A DNA stretch of 64,000 bases. Source: Apibacter mensalis (GTDB lineage Bacteria; Bacteroidota; Bacteroidia; Flavobacteriales; Weeksellaceae). The position numbers and the translations under genes were made by a program. Positions within the stretch are counted from its first letter, which is position 1, and every line of letters begins with the position of its first letter. The stretch lies in NCBI RefSeq assembly GCF_001418685.1, contig NZ_LIVM01000004.1:62001-126000 (forward strand). The letters run 5' to 3'. Shown here one piece after another: positions 16,765-26,497 of this stretch. The notes beneath the pieces were generated by a model, which saw nothing but the letters and a program-made list of their open reading frames with translations, had not been told where the DNA came from and made no database searches.

Positions 16765-17670
16765 ATGGATAAAAGGATAGTAAACATATATGATTATTAT
16801 AAAAAAGGAACAGAAGGATTTAAAATTATTTTTATATCCGTATTATCCTCATTTATATATTGGACATTAAATTTTATTTCAATTGAAATATTTGATTTTT
16901 CAATAACCTCATATTTATTAGTATCTGCCTATAATATATTCCCCTTTGTTTGGACAATTATAACTTTCCCTTTTATTTACAATAATCCTTTGGATTTGAT
17001 TGTTACCGCAATGATTATTTATTTTGTGGAAAAAATTTTCAAAATTTATTTTAACGGTCAAAGTTTTTTTAAATTTTTTATTTGTGGAAATTTAACAGGA
17101 TGTTTAGCCTTTATAATTTCTAATGTATTATCTGGTCAGGAATATAGCTTTTTAGGAGGAAGTATATTAGGGGCTTATAGTTGCTTGTTTGCAATAATTT
17201 CATATGATCCTAAAATGAAAATATCTTTGTTCCCTATACCTTATCAAATGCCGCTTTATGTTGCTGGAATAGTGTTTTTATTTTTCGACATTATTTCTTT
17301 AATAAACTTTAGTGAGCTAATAGGAATATTTATAGCGAGAATAACAGCTGCAACTTTTGGATTTTTTTATATGAAAGTTTTTCAAAAAGGAAATGATTTT
17401 CTAGAACTTTCAATTTTTAATTTTAAGAAATTTGAAAAGAATATGGCTTCTTACTTTAATAAGTTATTTAAACCTAAATTTAAAATTGAAAAGAACAAAC
17501 AAGAGAAAAATAAGTCGAACCATACAAGACCATTATCCGACGAAGAATTTAACTCTATAAAAGTTAAGAAACAAAAACAGATTGATACTATATTGGATAA
17601 AATATCTAAAAGCGGATATGATAGTTTAACAAAACAAGAAAAAGAATTTTTATTTAATTCATCTAAGTGA
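16765..17670 (+). CDS. Rhomboid-like membrane protein without catalytic serine, DUF6576-type tail
   Basis: A 301-residue membrane protein with about six hydrophobic segments, then a basic linker (about 225-255) and a C-terminal helix pair ending SGYDSLTKQEKEFLFNSSK, the pattern of DUF6576. The membrane core follows the rhomboid layout, but where the GxSG serine is expected there is LGGSILGAYSCLF, and no HxxGG follows. It is therefore best described as a rhomboid pseudoprotease. Placement 9 bases after the active rhomboid gene suggests an operon and perhaps a shared substrate. The rhomboid assignment of the core is a judgement from pattern, not alignment. Confidence 0.7.
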   Translation: MDKRIVNIYDYYKKGTEGFKIIFISVLSSFIYWTLNFISIEIFDFSITSYLLVSAYNIFPFVWTIITFPFIYNNPLDLIVTAMIIYFVEKIFKIYFNGQSFFKFFICGNLTGCLAFIISNVLSGQEYSFLGGSILGAYSCLFAIISYDPKMKISLFPIPYQMPLYVAGIVFLFFDIISLINFSELIGIFIARITAATFGFFYMKVFQKGNDFLELSIFNFKKFEKNMASYFNKLFKPKFKIEKNKQEKNKSNHTRPLSDEEFNSIKVKKQKQIDTILDKISKSGYDSLTKQEKEFLFNSSK

Positions 17671-17683
17671 AATATTGCCGAAA

Positions 17684-18700
17684 ATGATTTTTATAAATAA
17701 TAGTAAATTAAAGTATCTATTTCTTATAATACATAGCGTGATAGCTATTTTGTTGTGTATTACGTATTTAAATAAATTTATTGAACCTAAAATATTTCCT
17801 TATTTAGGCTTACTGGCTCTTATATATCCTATATTAATTGCTATTTATCTTTTGTTTACTATATACTGGATTATAAAAAGAGAAAAGGTTTTTATTCCCT
17901 TCTTTATATTTACTTTCTTTCTACTATTTCCTATAAAAAAATTTGTTCATCTTGGGGAAGCAAATCATGAGCAAATCACAAATAATGAGCTTAAAATTTT
18001 AACTTATAATATTAGATACGCAAATAATAATAAAGATTTACAAGCACTGGAAAACTATATTACACAAAAAGATGTTGATATTGCATTTTTTCATGAGATA
18101 TATACTAGGCAATGGAGATCAAAAGAAATATTTTTAGCAGAAAGATATAATGCTGCCTTTGATTTGATTGGAATATCATCGAAATATCCAATAATAAATG
18201 AACAAAAAATAATTCTACCGAATAATGGATTTGCAGGTATGGTAGATATTCAAAAAGATCAAGATATAATTAGATGCTTTAGCATATATTTGGAGCCTAT
18301 GTATCTTAATAAAAATATTTTTAAAATCAGTACTATAGCACAGTTAAAAAATAACTTAGAAATAATAACTGATAAATTATTAAAAGGGTTTAAAAAACAT
18401 GAAGTTCAAATAGATTTACTTACCAAATATATAAAAGAATCACCCTATCCCGTAATTGTATGTGGAGATTTTAATTCTGTGCCCTTGTCTTACGAATACT
18501 TTACCTTAAAAAAAGATTTGGTAGATGTATTTGAAAAAAGTGGAAAAGGTCTGGGATGGACATTTTATGATTATTATTATCCTATTAGAATAGATTATAT
18601 TTTTGTAAATAATGATTTTAAATCAAAATTATGTTATGTAGATAGAAACGTTAATTTTTCAGATCATTATCCGGTATTAGCAACTCTTGAGTTAAAATAA
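17684..18700 (+). CDS. Endonuclease/exonuclease/phosphatase family membrane protein
   Basis: About 338 residues. Three N-terminal hydrophobic segments (to about residue 85) anchor the protein, and the rest is an EEP domain: LKILTYNIRYANNN (metal-binding Asn), FFHEIYTRQW (Glu), VCGDFNSVP (Asp-x-Asn), and SDHYPVLATLEL (catalytic Asp-His). The family hydrolyses phosphodiester or phosphate bonds in nucleic acids, inositides or sphingolipids, so the substrate is open. ATG 17684 is preferred over the TTG at 17675. The gene continues the rhomboid operon (gap of 13 bases). Confidence 0.85.
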   Translation: MIFINNSKLKYLFLIIHSVIAILLCITYLNKFIEPKIFPYLGLLALIYPILIAIYLLFTIYWIIKREKVFIPFFIFTFFLLFPIKKFVHLGEANHEQITNNELKILTYNIRYANNNKDLQALENYITQKDVDIAFFHEIYTRQWRSKEIFLAERYNAAFDLIGISSKYPIINEQKIILPNNGFAGMVDIQKDQDIIRCFSIYLEPMYLNKNIFKISTIAQLKNNLEIITDKLLKGFKKHEVQIDLLTKYIKESPYPVIVCGDFNSVPLSYEYFTLKKDLVDVFEKSGKGLGWTFYDYYYPIRIDYIFVNNDFKSKLCYVDRNVNFSDHYPVLATLELK

Positions 18701-18771
18701 TGGGCTAAATATATTCTCATATTTTAATTAAATTAACAGTATATAAAAAAATTTTTAACCTAAAAAAAATA

Positions 18772-18779
18772 TAACTTTG
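18772..18779 (+). promoter_or_regulatory. -7 box TAACTTTG before kup
   Basis: Exact TAnnTTTG match 30 bases before the GTG start of kup, in the gap after the EEP gene; a likely promoter for kup-galE-glyA. Confidence 0.6.
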
Positions 18780-18809
18780 CAAATTAGTAGTAAATTAAAA
18801 TAACTAATT

Positions 18810-20804
18810 GTGCAGCAGAAAGATTCTAAAAGATCTAAACTTACCTTTTTAGGTTTAGTAGTTACCATCGGAATTGTTTTTGGGGATATAGGAACTTCAC
18901 CCTTATATGTAATGAGAGCTATAGTTGCCGCCAATCATACAGATCAAATTTCCGAAGATTTTATTATAGGGGCTTTATCTTGTATAATTTGGACATTAAC
19001 ATTGCAAACAACCCTAAAGTATGTAATAATTGCCTTAAGGGCTGATAATAATGGTGAAGGGGGTATTTTAGCCCTGTATTCGTTAGTTAAAAAAATGAAG
19101 AACAAATGTTTATATATAATAGCCATCTTAGGAGCAGCAACATTAGTATCGGATGGAGTAATAACACCTTCAATGACAATCATGTCAGCTGTAGAGGGAT
19201 TAAAAAGTTATAATCCACACACAGAAGTGATACCCATAACCATTTTTATACTTATAGTTCTTTTTGTTGTACAACAATTTGGAACACAATCTATAGGAAA
19301 ATTTTATGGCCCTATAATGACTCTATGGTTTATCATGCTATTACTATTGGGTATTATCCAATTTATTCCTAATTTATATGTAATAAAGGCAATAAATCCC
19401 TATTATGCAGTTAAATTAATGCTTATTGTAAAAGATAGCGCTCAGACTGCATTAGAAGCAAAGCATATGATATTGCTAATAATGGGTGCCGTATTTTTAT
19501 GTACTACTGGAGCAGAGGCACTGTATTCCGATTTAGGACATTGCGGTATTAAAAACATTAGGATGAGTTGGGGTTTTGTAAAAGTTTGTTTAATAATTAA
19601 TTACTTGGGTCAAGGTGCATGGATTTTATCAAATCCGGTTAAGGCTGCTAGTGGAGGAAATCCATTTTTTATGATGATGCCTGAAAGTTTTGTAATCATT
19701 GGGGTAGGAATGTCAACTTTAGCAGCAGTCATTGCAAGTCAGGCTTTAATTACAGGTTCATATACTATTTTCAGTGAGGCAATGTCATTAGATTTTTGGC
19801 CGCGACAAAAGATAGAATATCCCACGCATGAAAAGGGACAAATGTATGTTCCTGCCATAAATTGGGGATTACTCATATCCTGTATTTCTGTTGTATTCTA
19901 TTTTAAAGAATCTTCAAAAATGGAGGCAGCCTATGGATTAGCAATTACCATAACCATGCTGATGACAACCATTTTACTGCTCTTCTATTTGTATGGTAAG
20001 AAAGTAAATATATTTTTTATTTTAATATTTGCACTTGTGTATTTTATCATTGAGGGAGGATTTTTCTATGCCAATGCCTTGAAATTTGAAGAAGGGGGAT
20101 GGATTACCATGATATTGGCTGGATTAATAGCTTTCAGTATGTACATTTGGTATAACGGACGTAAATTAAAGAATAAATATGTACAATATGTTAATATAAA
20201 ACCTTATTTACCTACTATACAAGATATGAAAACAGATAAGGATATATCGAAATATTCTACCAATTTAGTTTATATAAGCAGGGCAAGTAATTCAGAAGAA
20301 ATAGAAGCTAAAATATTATTCTCTATAATCAACAAACATCCTAAGAGGGCAGATTACTATTGGTTCCTTAGAGTCGAAAATGATACAAATCCCTATACTT
20401 TTGAATACGATGTATTAGAATTAATACCTAATACACTATATAAAGTTAATTTTAAGTTAGGTTTTAAAGTAGTACCATTAATAAATATATATTTTAGCCA
20501 GGTGCTTGAAGATTTAAAAATTTCAGGTAAGATAGACTTATCGAGTAATTATCCATCTTTAAAAAAATATGATATTCCTGCAGATTTTAAATATGTCCTT
20601 ATAGACAGAGTCTTTAATCAAGAGTATTTGTTTTCATTAAAAGAAAGATTTATCTTACGATTTTATAATATAGTAAAATGTATAGGGATATCAGACACAG
20701 CTGCATTAGGTTTAGATACTTATAATGTGGAAGTAGAAGAGGTACCAATGCTTACGGACGTAATATATAAAAGCAGGATAAAGAGAGCTAAAATTTATAA
20801 ATAA
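18810..20804 (+). CDS. kup: Potassium uptake protein Kup
   Basis: A 664-residue K+/H+ symporter of the KUP/HAK/KT family. The start LTFLGLVVTIGIVFGDIGTS is the family signature in the first membrane helix. GEGGILALYSLVKK and TTGAEALYSDLGHCG are further conserved loops. About twelve membrane segments occupy residues 15-445, followed by a C-terminal cytoplasmic domain. The GTG start has a -7 box 30 bases upstream. It imports potassium across the inner membrane. Only 25 bases separate it from galE. Confidence 0.95.
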   Translation: MQQKDSKRSKLTFLGLVVTIGIVFGDIGTSPLYVMRAIVAANHTDQISEDFIIGALSCIIWTLTLQTTLKYVIIALRADNNGEGGILALYSLVKKMKNKCLYIIAILGAATLVSDGVITPSMTIMSAVEGLKSYNPHTEVIPITIFILIVLFVVQQFGTQSIGKFYGPIMTLWFIMLLLLGIIQFIPNLYVIKAINPYYAVKLMLIVKDSAQTALEAKHMILLIMGAVFLCTTGAEALYSDLGHCGIKNIRMSWGFVKVCLIINYLGQGAWILSNPVKAASGGNPFFMMMPESFVIIGVGMSTLAAVIASQALITGSYTIFSEAMSLDFWPRQKIEYPTHEKGQMYVPAINWGLLISCISVVFYFKESSKMEAAYGLAITITMLMTTILLLFYLYGKKVNIFFILIFALVYFIIEGGFFYANALKFEEGGWITMILAGLIAFSMYIWYNGRKLKNKYVQYVNIKPYLPTIQDMKTDKDISKYSTNLVYISRASNSEEIEAKILFSIINKHPKRADYYWFLRVENDTNPYTFEYDVLELIPNTLYKVNFKLGFKVVPLINIYFSQVLEDLKISGKIDLSSNYPSLKKYDIPADFKYVLIDRVFNQEYLFSLKERFILRFYNIVKCIGISDTAALGLDTYNVEVEEVPMLTDVIYKSRIKRAKIYK

Positions 20805-20829
20805 ATGTTCAGATAAAATTTTATGACTT

Positions 20830-21852
20830 ATGAATAAAATTAAAATTGTAATTACTGGAGGCTTAGGATTTATAGGTTCTCATACGGTAGTTGAATTGAT
20901 CGAATCAGGATTTGAACCGATAATTATTGATGATTTAAGTAATTCAGAATTATTTATATTAGACAGGATAGTAAAAATTACAGGATTTAAACCTAAGTTC
21001 TATAACCATAATATATGTGATTATAAGAAGTTACAGCAAGTTTTCTCGGAAAATAAAGGAATTTCTGCTTGTATACATTTTGCAGCGAAAAAATCAGTAG
21101 GAGAATCTATGGAAATTCCTCTTATGTATTTTAAGACGAATTTAATATCTCTTATGAACATGTTAGAAGTTATGCATGAATTTAAAGTAAGAAAATTTGT
21201 TTTTTCATCCTCTGCAACAGTGTATGGACAGCCCAAAGAATTACCTGTTACTGAAAAATCTCCCAATCAAAAAGCTATATCTTCATACGGAAGTACTAAG
21301 CAAATGGCAGAAGATATATTAGAAAAAATTTCTGCTACAGGAAGGTTGCATGCTTTATCTCTAAGATACTTTAATCCGGTGGGAGCCCATCAATCTTCAT
21401 TAATCGGTGAATTACCTAAAGGCATCCCCAATAATTTAATGCCATTTGTTACGCAAACTGCTTTTGGTATTAGAAAAGAATTAACCGTATTCGGTAATAA
21501 TTATAATACAGCCGATGGAACTTGCGTAAGAGATTATATTCATGTTGTTGATCTGGCCAAAGCTCATGTAAGTGCTTGTAACTATCTTCTTAACGATTAT
21601 GGTAAATTATCGTATGATGTATTCAATATAGGAACAGGAATTGGAAGTTCCGTTTTAGAAATAATAAATACCTTCGAAAATATTAATAAGGTTAAAGTTC
21701 CTTATGTAATAGGAGACAGAAGAAATGGAGATATAGAAAGTATTTATGCCAGCTGTGATAAGGCCAATCAAATTTTAAAATGGAATGCCAAGTATTCTCT
21801 GGAAGATATGGTTAGAGATGCATGGAATTGGGAAAAATCATATAGAAAATAA
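20830..21852 (+). CDS. galE: UDP-glucose 4-epimerase
   Basis: An extended short-chain dehydrogenase of 340 residues that interconverts UDP-glucose and UDP-galactose using bound NAD. It shows the Rossmann motif [21 protein letters not shown] (first residues), the catalytic Ser/Thr region [11 protein letters not shown], the Tyr-x-x-x-Lys pair in [22 protein letters not shown], and [18 protein letters not shown]. It feeds nucleotide sugars to surface polysaccharide synthesis. It sits between kup and glyA in a probable operon. Confidence 0.94.
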   Translation: MNKIKIVITGGLGFIGSHTVVELIESGFEPIIIDDLSNSELFILDRIVKITGFKPKFYNHNICDYKKLQQVFSENKGISACIHFAAKKSVGESMEIPLMYFKTNLISLMNMLEVMHEFKVRKFVFSSSATVYGQPKELPVTEKSPNQKAISSYGSTKQMAEDILEKISATGRLHALSLRYFNPVGAHQSSLIGELPKGIPNNLMPFVTQTAFGIRKELTVFGNNYNTADGTCVRDYIHVVDLAKAHVSACNYLLNDYGKLSYDVFNIGTGIGSSVLEIINTFENINKVKVPYVIGDRRNGDIESIYASCDKANQILKWNAKYSLEDMVRDAWNWEKSYRK

Positions 21853-21865
21853 ATTAAATTATGTT

Positions 21866-23137
21866 ATGGAAACTAAAAAAATATTTGAACTGATCGAAAA
21901 AGAAAAAGAAAGACAAACAAAAGGGCTTGAATTGATAGCTTCAGAAAATTTTGTCAGCGAAGAAGTAATGAAAGCCGCCGGTTCAGTACTAACTAATAAA
22001 TATGCGGAAGGATATCCGGGAAAAAGATATTACGGAGGTTGTGAAATAATAGATCAGATAGAAGAAATCGCAATAGATAGCGCTAAAAAATTATTTGGTG
22101 CTTCTTATGTTAATATTCAGCCGCACTCCGGAGCACAGGCTAATGCAGCCGTATTACTTGCATGTTTAAAACCCGGTGATACAATAATGGGATTAGACTT
22201 GGCACATGGCGGACATCTTACTCATGGTTCTCCGGTTAATTTTTCAGGATTAAATTATAATCCGGTTTTTTATAAAGTAAATAAAGAAGATGGACGAATT
22301 AACTATGATGATATGGCAGCAACAGCAAGGCGAGAAAAACCTAAAATGATTATAGTTGGAGCATCAGCATATTCAAGAGATTTTGACTATAGAAAATTTA
22401 GAGAAGTTGCAGATGAAATCGGAGCTGTTTTAATGGCTGATATATCCCATCCGGCCGGCCTTATTGCGAAAGGTATATTAATAGATCCATTACCATATTG
22501 TGATATAGTTACCACTACAACTCACAAAACCTTAAGAGGTACACGAGGAGGTATGATTATGTTAGGTAAAGATTTTGAAAATCCGTTCGGATATAAAACA
22601 TTAAAAGGAGAGGTGAAGATGATGTCCCAAGTTATTGATGGAGCCGTTTTTCCGGGTACTCAAGGAGGGCCTTTAGAACATATAATTTCAGCTAAAGCAA
22701 TAACATTTATTGAAGCATTAAGTGATCAATATCTTACCTATACACATCAAGTAGTTAAAAATGCTCAAGTTTTATCCAAAGCTCTGATCGAAAGAAATTT
22801 TAATATCATTTCAGGAGGAACAGATAACCATCTTATGTTAATAGATTTGCATAATAAAAATATTACAGGTAAAGCCGCTGAGAAGGCGTTAGAGAAAGCA
22901 GATATAACTTGTAATAAAAATATGATTCCCTATGATGATAGAAGCCCATTTGTAACTTCCGGAATTCGATTGGGAACAGCAGCCGTTACCACCAGAGGGC
23001 TCAAAGAAGACGATATGATAAAGATCGCTGATTTTATAAATGAAGTAATTGCTGATCCGGAAAATAAAATCGTAATAGATAAAGTAAAAAAAGAAGTCAA
23101 TGCAATGATGGATTCAAGACCTTTATTCCAATGGTAA
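21866..23137 (+). CDS. glyA: Serine hydroxymethyltransferase
   Basis: A PLP enzyme of 423 residues converting serine and tetrahydrofolate to glycine and methylene-THF. The ATG at 21866 gives [20 protein letters not shown], a normal N-terminus; the longer open frame from 21785 overlaps galE and is rejected. Conserved parts are [49 protein letters not shown], and the PLP lysine in [14 protein letters not shown]. It is the main source of one-carbon units. The start is 13 bases after the galE stop. Confidence 0.96.
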   Translation: METKKIFELIEKEKERQTKGLELIASENFVSEEVMKAAGSVLTNKYAEGYPGKRYYGGCEIIDQIEEIAIDSAKKLFGASYVNIQPHSGAQANAAVLLACLKPGDTIMGLDLAHGGHLTHGSPVNFSGLNYNPVFYKVNKEDGRINYDDMAATARREKPKMIIVGASAYSRDFDYRKFREVADEIGAVLMADISHPAGLIAKGILIDPLPYCDIVTTTTHKTLRGTRGGMIMLGKDFENPFGYKTLKGEVKMMSQVIDGAVFPGTQGGPLEHIISAKAITFIEALSDQYLTYTHQVVKNAQVLSKALIERNFNIISGGTDNHLMLIDLHNKNITGKAAEKALEKADITCNKNMIPYDDRSPFVTSGIRLGTAAVTTRGLKEDDMIKIADFINEVIADPENKIVIDKVKKEVNAMMDSRPLFQW

Positions 23138-23334
23138 TTAATAAAAAGATTTAATTATAAAGAAAATTAAAAATACGAAAACTAATTACTTATAATAAGT
23201 AAGTTTTAAACTATTTTCATCCACATAAGATATAATCATTGATTTTTTATTTCTAATTATTAGTTATAAATGAAAGACGATTTTTGCTAATATGTTATTT
23301 TTTTGTATTTTTCGCTCTTTAAAATAAATACATA

Positions 23335-25101
23335 ATGAAAGTCGCTAAGCTATTTGACATTTTATATTATCAATTAGAAAATAGACCGATTGAAGTTTCC
23401 ATATCGTCTAAAAAAAATGGAATATGGGAAGGCATTTCAACAAAGTCGGTTATAGATCAGGTTAATCAAGTAAGTAGAGGTCTTTTAAAATATAGGATAA
23501 AACCTGAGGACAGAATAGCTTTAATTACTTCAGTAAATAGGACAGAATGGTCGATTATGGATTTTGCCATACAACAAATAGGTGCAGTAAGTGTTCCTAT
23601 ATATCCTACCATAAGTGATGATGATTTAATCTTTATATTAAATAACAGTGAGGCTAAATTTTGTTTTATTTCAGACAAAAAATTATATGATAAAGTACAA
23701 AATATAAAGGATAACTGCCCCTCCCTAACGAATTTATTTACCTTCGATGAAATTGAAGGGGCTCCACATTGGACGGAAATTAAAAAAAAGGGAGAAGAGG
23801 ATTCCAATCAGCATGAGGTTGAAAAATTAAAAAATAGTATAGAACCTAATACATGGGTAACCCTAATATATACTTCGGGTACTACGGGTAGGCCAAAAGG
23901 CGTTATGCTCTCACATAAAAACATATTATCCAATGTAATGGGATGTCATACTAGATTTATAATGGAGAATGATGAAAAATTTAGAATTTTAAGTATTCTT
24001 CCCATTAGTCATATATTAGAAAGAATGGTTGTTTATGTCTTTATGTATAAATGTTATGGAATATATTTTGCTGAAGGAATAGACAAATTAGCTTCAAACT
24101 TTCAAGAAGTTAGGCCCAATGTAATTCTTGTGGTGCCACGAGTAATTGAAAAGTTATACGCATCCATATATAATAAAGGAACTTCATCAGGTTGGATAAA
24201 AAAACAAATTTTTTTATGGGCTCTTAATGTAGCTAAAAAATTTGAACCATTCAAACCGGTTAGCTTTTCTCATAAAATAGCAGATGCTTTAGTATTTAAA
24301 AAGTGGAGAAAAGCAGTAGGTAATAATCTTCAGTTAATTATATGTGGAAGTGCAGCCTTATCGGAAAATTTATGCAGGATTTTTAATGCAGCAGGGTTAG
24401 TTATTACGGAAGGATATGGTATGACAGAAACATCTCCGGTTATATCAGTCAACGGTAGAACAGAAGATGTTTTTCGATTAGGAACCGTAGGACCTTTATT
24501 GAATGGAAATGAAGTTAAAATTGCAGATGATGGGGAAATACTTACTAAAGGTCCCAATGTCTTTTTAGGTTATTATAAAGATGAAGAAAAAACCAAAGAA
24601 ATATTTACTGAAGACGGTTGGCTTAAGACAGGAGATATAGGTTATATGAAAGATGGATTCCTGAAAATTACAGATAGAAAAAAAGAAATTTTTAAAACAT
24701 CCGGTGGGAAATATATTATTCCACAGGTGACAGAAAATAAGCTTAAGCAATCACAATTTATAGGAGAGGCTATGGTAGTAGGTGACGGAGAAAAAATGCC
24801 CTGCGCTCTTATACAACCTGATTTCGATTTTATTGCAAAATATATCAGTTACAAACGTTTACCTATAGATTCATCCTCACCGGCAGAAATTGCCAATAAT
24901 AAGGAAATTAAAGATAGAATTATGCAAGAGGTCGAAAAAGTGAATAAAAGTTTAGGAAAATGGGAACAAATAAAAAAAATTGAGCTTACTCCAAGTGTTT
25001 GGTCAGTGGAAGGAGGAGAATTTACTCCCACTTTAAAATTAAAAAGAAAATTTATTAAAGAAAAATATATCAATTTATATAATAAGTTATACGATAAATA
25101 A
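23335..25101 (+). CDS. Long-chain fatty acid-CoA ligase (AMP-binding)
   Basis: A 588-residue ANL-superfamily enzyme that activates fatty acids as acyl-AMP and then acyl-CoA. The AMP-binding P-loop is TLIYTSGTTGRPKGVMLSHK; later motifs are ITEGYGMTETSP, GWLKTGDIGYM and ITDRKKEIFKTSGGKYI, which belong to the long-chain (FadD/FAA-like) group. The length matches Bacteroidota long-chain ligases. It probably supports membrane lipid recycling or beta-oxidation. The 197-base gap after glyA suggests its own promoter; only a weak TATTTTTCG box is seen before the ATG. Confidence 0.9.
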   Translation: MKVAKLFDILYYQLENRPIEVSISSKKNGIWEGISTKSVIDQVNQVSRGLLKYRIKPEDRIALITSVNRTEWSIMDFAIQQIGAVSVPIYPTISDDDLIFILNNSEAKFCFISDKKLYDKVQNIKDNCPSLTNLFTFDEIEGAPHWTEIKKKGEEDSNQHEVEKLKNSIEPNTWVTLIYTSGTTGRPKGVMLSHKNILSNVMGCHTRFIMENDEKFRILSILPISHILERMVVYVFMYKCYGIYFAEGIDKLASNFQEVRPNVILVVPRVIEKLYASIYNKGTSSGWIKKQIFLWALNVAKKFEPFKPVSFSHKIADALVFKKWRKAVGNNLQLIICGSAALSENLCRIFNAAGLVITEGYGMTETSPVISVNGRTEDVFRLGTVGPLLNGNEVKIADDGEILTKGPNVFLGYYKDEEKTKEIFTEDGWLKTGDIGYMKDGFLKITDRKKEIFKTSGGKYIIPQVTENKLKQSQFIGEAMVVGDGEKMPCALIQPDFDFIAKYISYKRLPIDSSSPAEIANNKEIKDRIMQEVEKVNKSLGKWEQIKKIELTPSVWSVEGGEFTPTLKLKRKFIKEKYINLYNKLYDK

Positions 25102-25122
25102 ATTTATTTTTAATCATGCTAA

Positions 25123-25154
25123 TTTGTCATAAATCTTATTTGGCTTTAGATTTG
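25123..25154 (+). promoter_or_regulatory. Full Bacteroidota-type promoter, TTTG-N20-TAGATTTG
   Basis: TTTG at 25123-25126 is separated by exactly 20 bases from TAGATTTG at 25147-25154, matching the Bacteroidota housekeeping sigma consensus (TTTG, 19-21 bases, TAnnTTTG). It drives the DUF493 gene starting at 25169. Confidence 0.75.
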
Positions 25155-25168
25155 AGTTAAGATTTACT

Positions 25169-25489
25169 ATGAATAAGAATGACAATATAAAAGTATTTGC
25201 AAATAATGATGAGAGTCCAGAAGATTTTTATGCAAGATTTAAAGAACAATTAGATAAAGCACACATTTTTCCTGGAAATTATATGTTTAAATTCATAATT
25301 CCGACGGAAAGTAAGAAGGTAGCTCAATTGCATAAAATTTTTGATCATAGCGAAGCTTCATTTTCTATGAAAGAAAGTAAGAGCGGTAAATATACAAGCA
25401 TAACAATTACTATGTATGTATCGGATTCTATTTCAGTTATGGAATATTATAAAGAAGCCAGTTCCATAGATGGAATTATAATGTTATAA
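25169..25489 (+). CDS. DUF493 (YbeD-like) family protein
   Basis: A 106-residue cytoplasmic protein of the DUF493 family, small ferredoxin-fold proteins of unclear function. The conserved part runs from FYARFKEQLDKAHIFPGNYMF through FKFIIPTESKKVAQL to SGKYTSITITMYV and the terminal IDGIIML. The N-terminus has an acidic NDESPEDF segment. In E. coli the homologue YbeD sits near lipoate genes, but no such context exists here. It is monocistronic with a textbook promoter. Confidence 0.85.
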   Translation: MNKNDNIKVFANNDESPEDFYARFKEQLDKAHIFPGNYMFKFIIPTESKKVAQLHKIFDHSEASFSMKESKSGKYTSITITMYVSDSISVMEYYKEASSIDGIIML

Positions 25490-25789
25490 TTAATAGAATA
25501 TTAAGAATTAAAGGTTAGCTTCAGGAAATGTTTATTTATGCTTTGTTTTTTTAATAGAAATTGGTTAAAATAAATATTTTCTAATAATTTACAGAAGCAA
25601 ATTAAAATAAAAAATAGAAGATCAATATCTTTATCGAAAGCTCATTTAGTGATTAAAATAAATAAAATTATGTAAATATATATCGTTGTATCATACAATT
25701 TTTTAATATTATAATCTAAACGGAAACAAAATATTATTTAGTTTTAGAACATAAACATAATAATGAATATTTTAAATCTTAATAGAAAT
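25490..25789. other. AT-rich intergenic stretch
   Basis: About 300 bases between convergent genes. I see no gene, RNA or strong terminator hairpin in it. Confidence 0.4.
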
Positions 25790-26461
25790 TTATTCGTTTG
25801 CTATCGTTCCATCTTTCATTAGTAAACTTCTATCGGCCATAGAGGCTAAATGCGAATTATGCGTAACAATTATGAATGTCTGATTAAATTCTTTTCTTAA
25901 TTGATAAAATAATTGGTGTAAATCTTCAGCATTGGTAGAATCAAGATTTCCAGAAGGCTCATCCGCTAAAATAATTTTAGGATTATTCATCAAGGCCCTC
26001 GCAACAGAAACCCTTTGCTGTTCACCACCGGACAGTTCGCCGGGCTTATGTTCCAAACGATGAGATAATTTCAGGTAACTTAATAAATCCTTAGCTTTCT
26101 TAGCCAATTTTGACTTAGATTTTCCGGCTATCATTCCGGGGAGCATTACATTTTCCAACGCAGTAAACTCCGGTAATAACTGATGAAATTGAAAAATAAA
26201 TCCTATATTTTGATTTCTGAATAAAGAAAGTTCCTTATCTCGTAATTGAGTAATGGGCAAATTGTCAATCTCGATAATGCTATGGTATCTTTCCGGATTA
26301 GAAGGTTTGTCTAAAGTACCTATTATCTGTAAAAGAGTTGATTTTCCGGCACCTGATTCTCCCACAATGGTAACTATCTCGCCTTTTTTTATATGAATAG
26401 AAACCCCCTTTAAAACTTCCAGGGAACCAAAAGATTTATGTATATTTTGAATAAGTACCAT
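25790..26461 (-). CDS. lolD: ABC transporter ATP-binding protein, LolD type
   Basis: A 223-residue ATPase with Walker A GESGAGKST, Q-loop IGFIFQFHQLLPEFT, ABC signature LSGGEQQRVSVARAL, Walker B IILADEPSGNLD and the H-loop VTHNSHLA. The FQFHQLLPEFTALENVMLPG region is typical of LolD, which powers release of lipoproteins from the inner membrane; MacB-like partners are the alternative. ATG 26461 is preferred to the TTG at 26476. No permease gene is adjacent; the upstream cotranscribed gene is a GT-C glycosyltransferase 36 bases away. Confidence 0.85.
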   Translation of the reverse strand: MVLIQNIHKSFGSLEVLKGVSIHIKKGEIVTIVGESGAGKSTLLQIIGTLDKPSNPERYHSIIEIDNLPITQLRDKELSLFRNQNIGFIFQFHQLLPEFTALENVMLPGMIAGKSKSKLAKKAKDLLSYLKLSHRLEHKPGELSGGEQQRVSVARALMNNPKIILADEPSGNLDSTNAEDLHQLFYQLRKEFNQTFIIVTHNSHLASMADRSLLMKDGTIANE

Positions 26462-26497
26462 AAAATGTTTTATCAAAAATAATAAAAAATTAAAGAA

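Noticed and set aside
21785-21865. Extended N-terminus for glyA
   Set aside because: It overlaps the galE coding end, and the sequence before METKK has no similarity to serine hydroxymethyltransferase N-termini.
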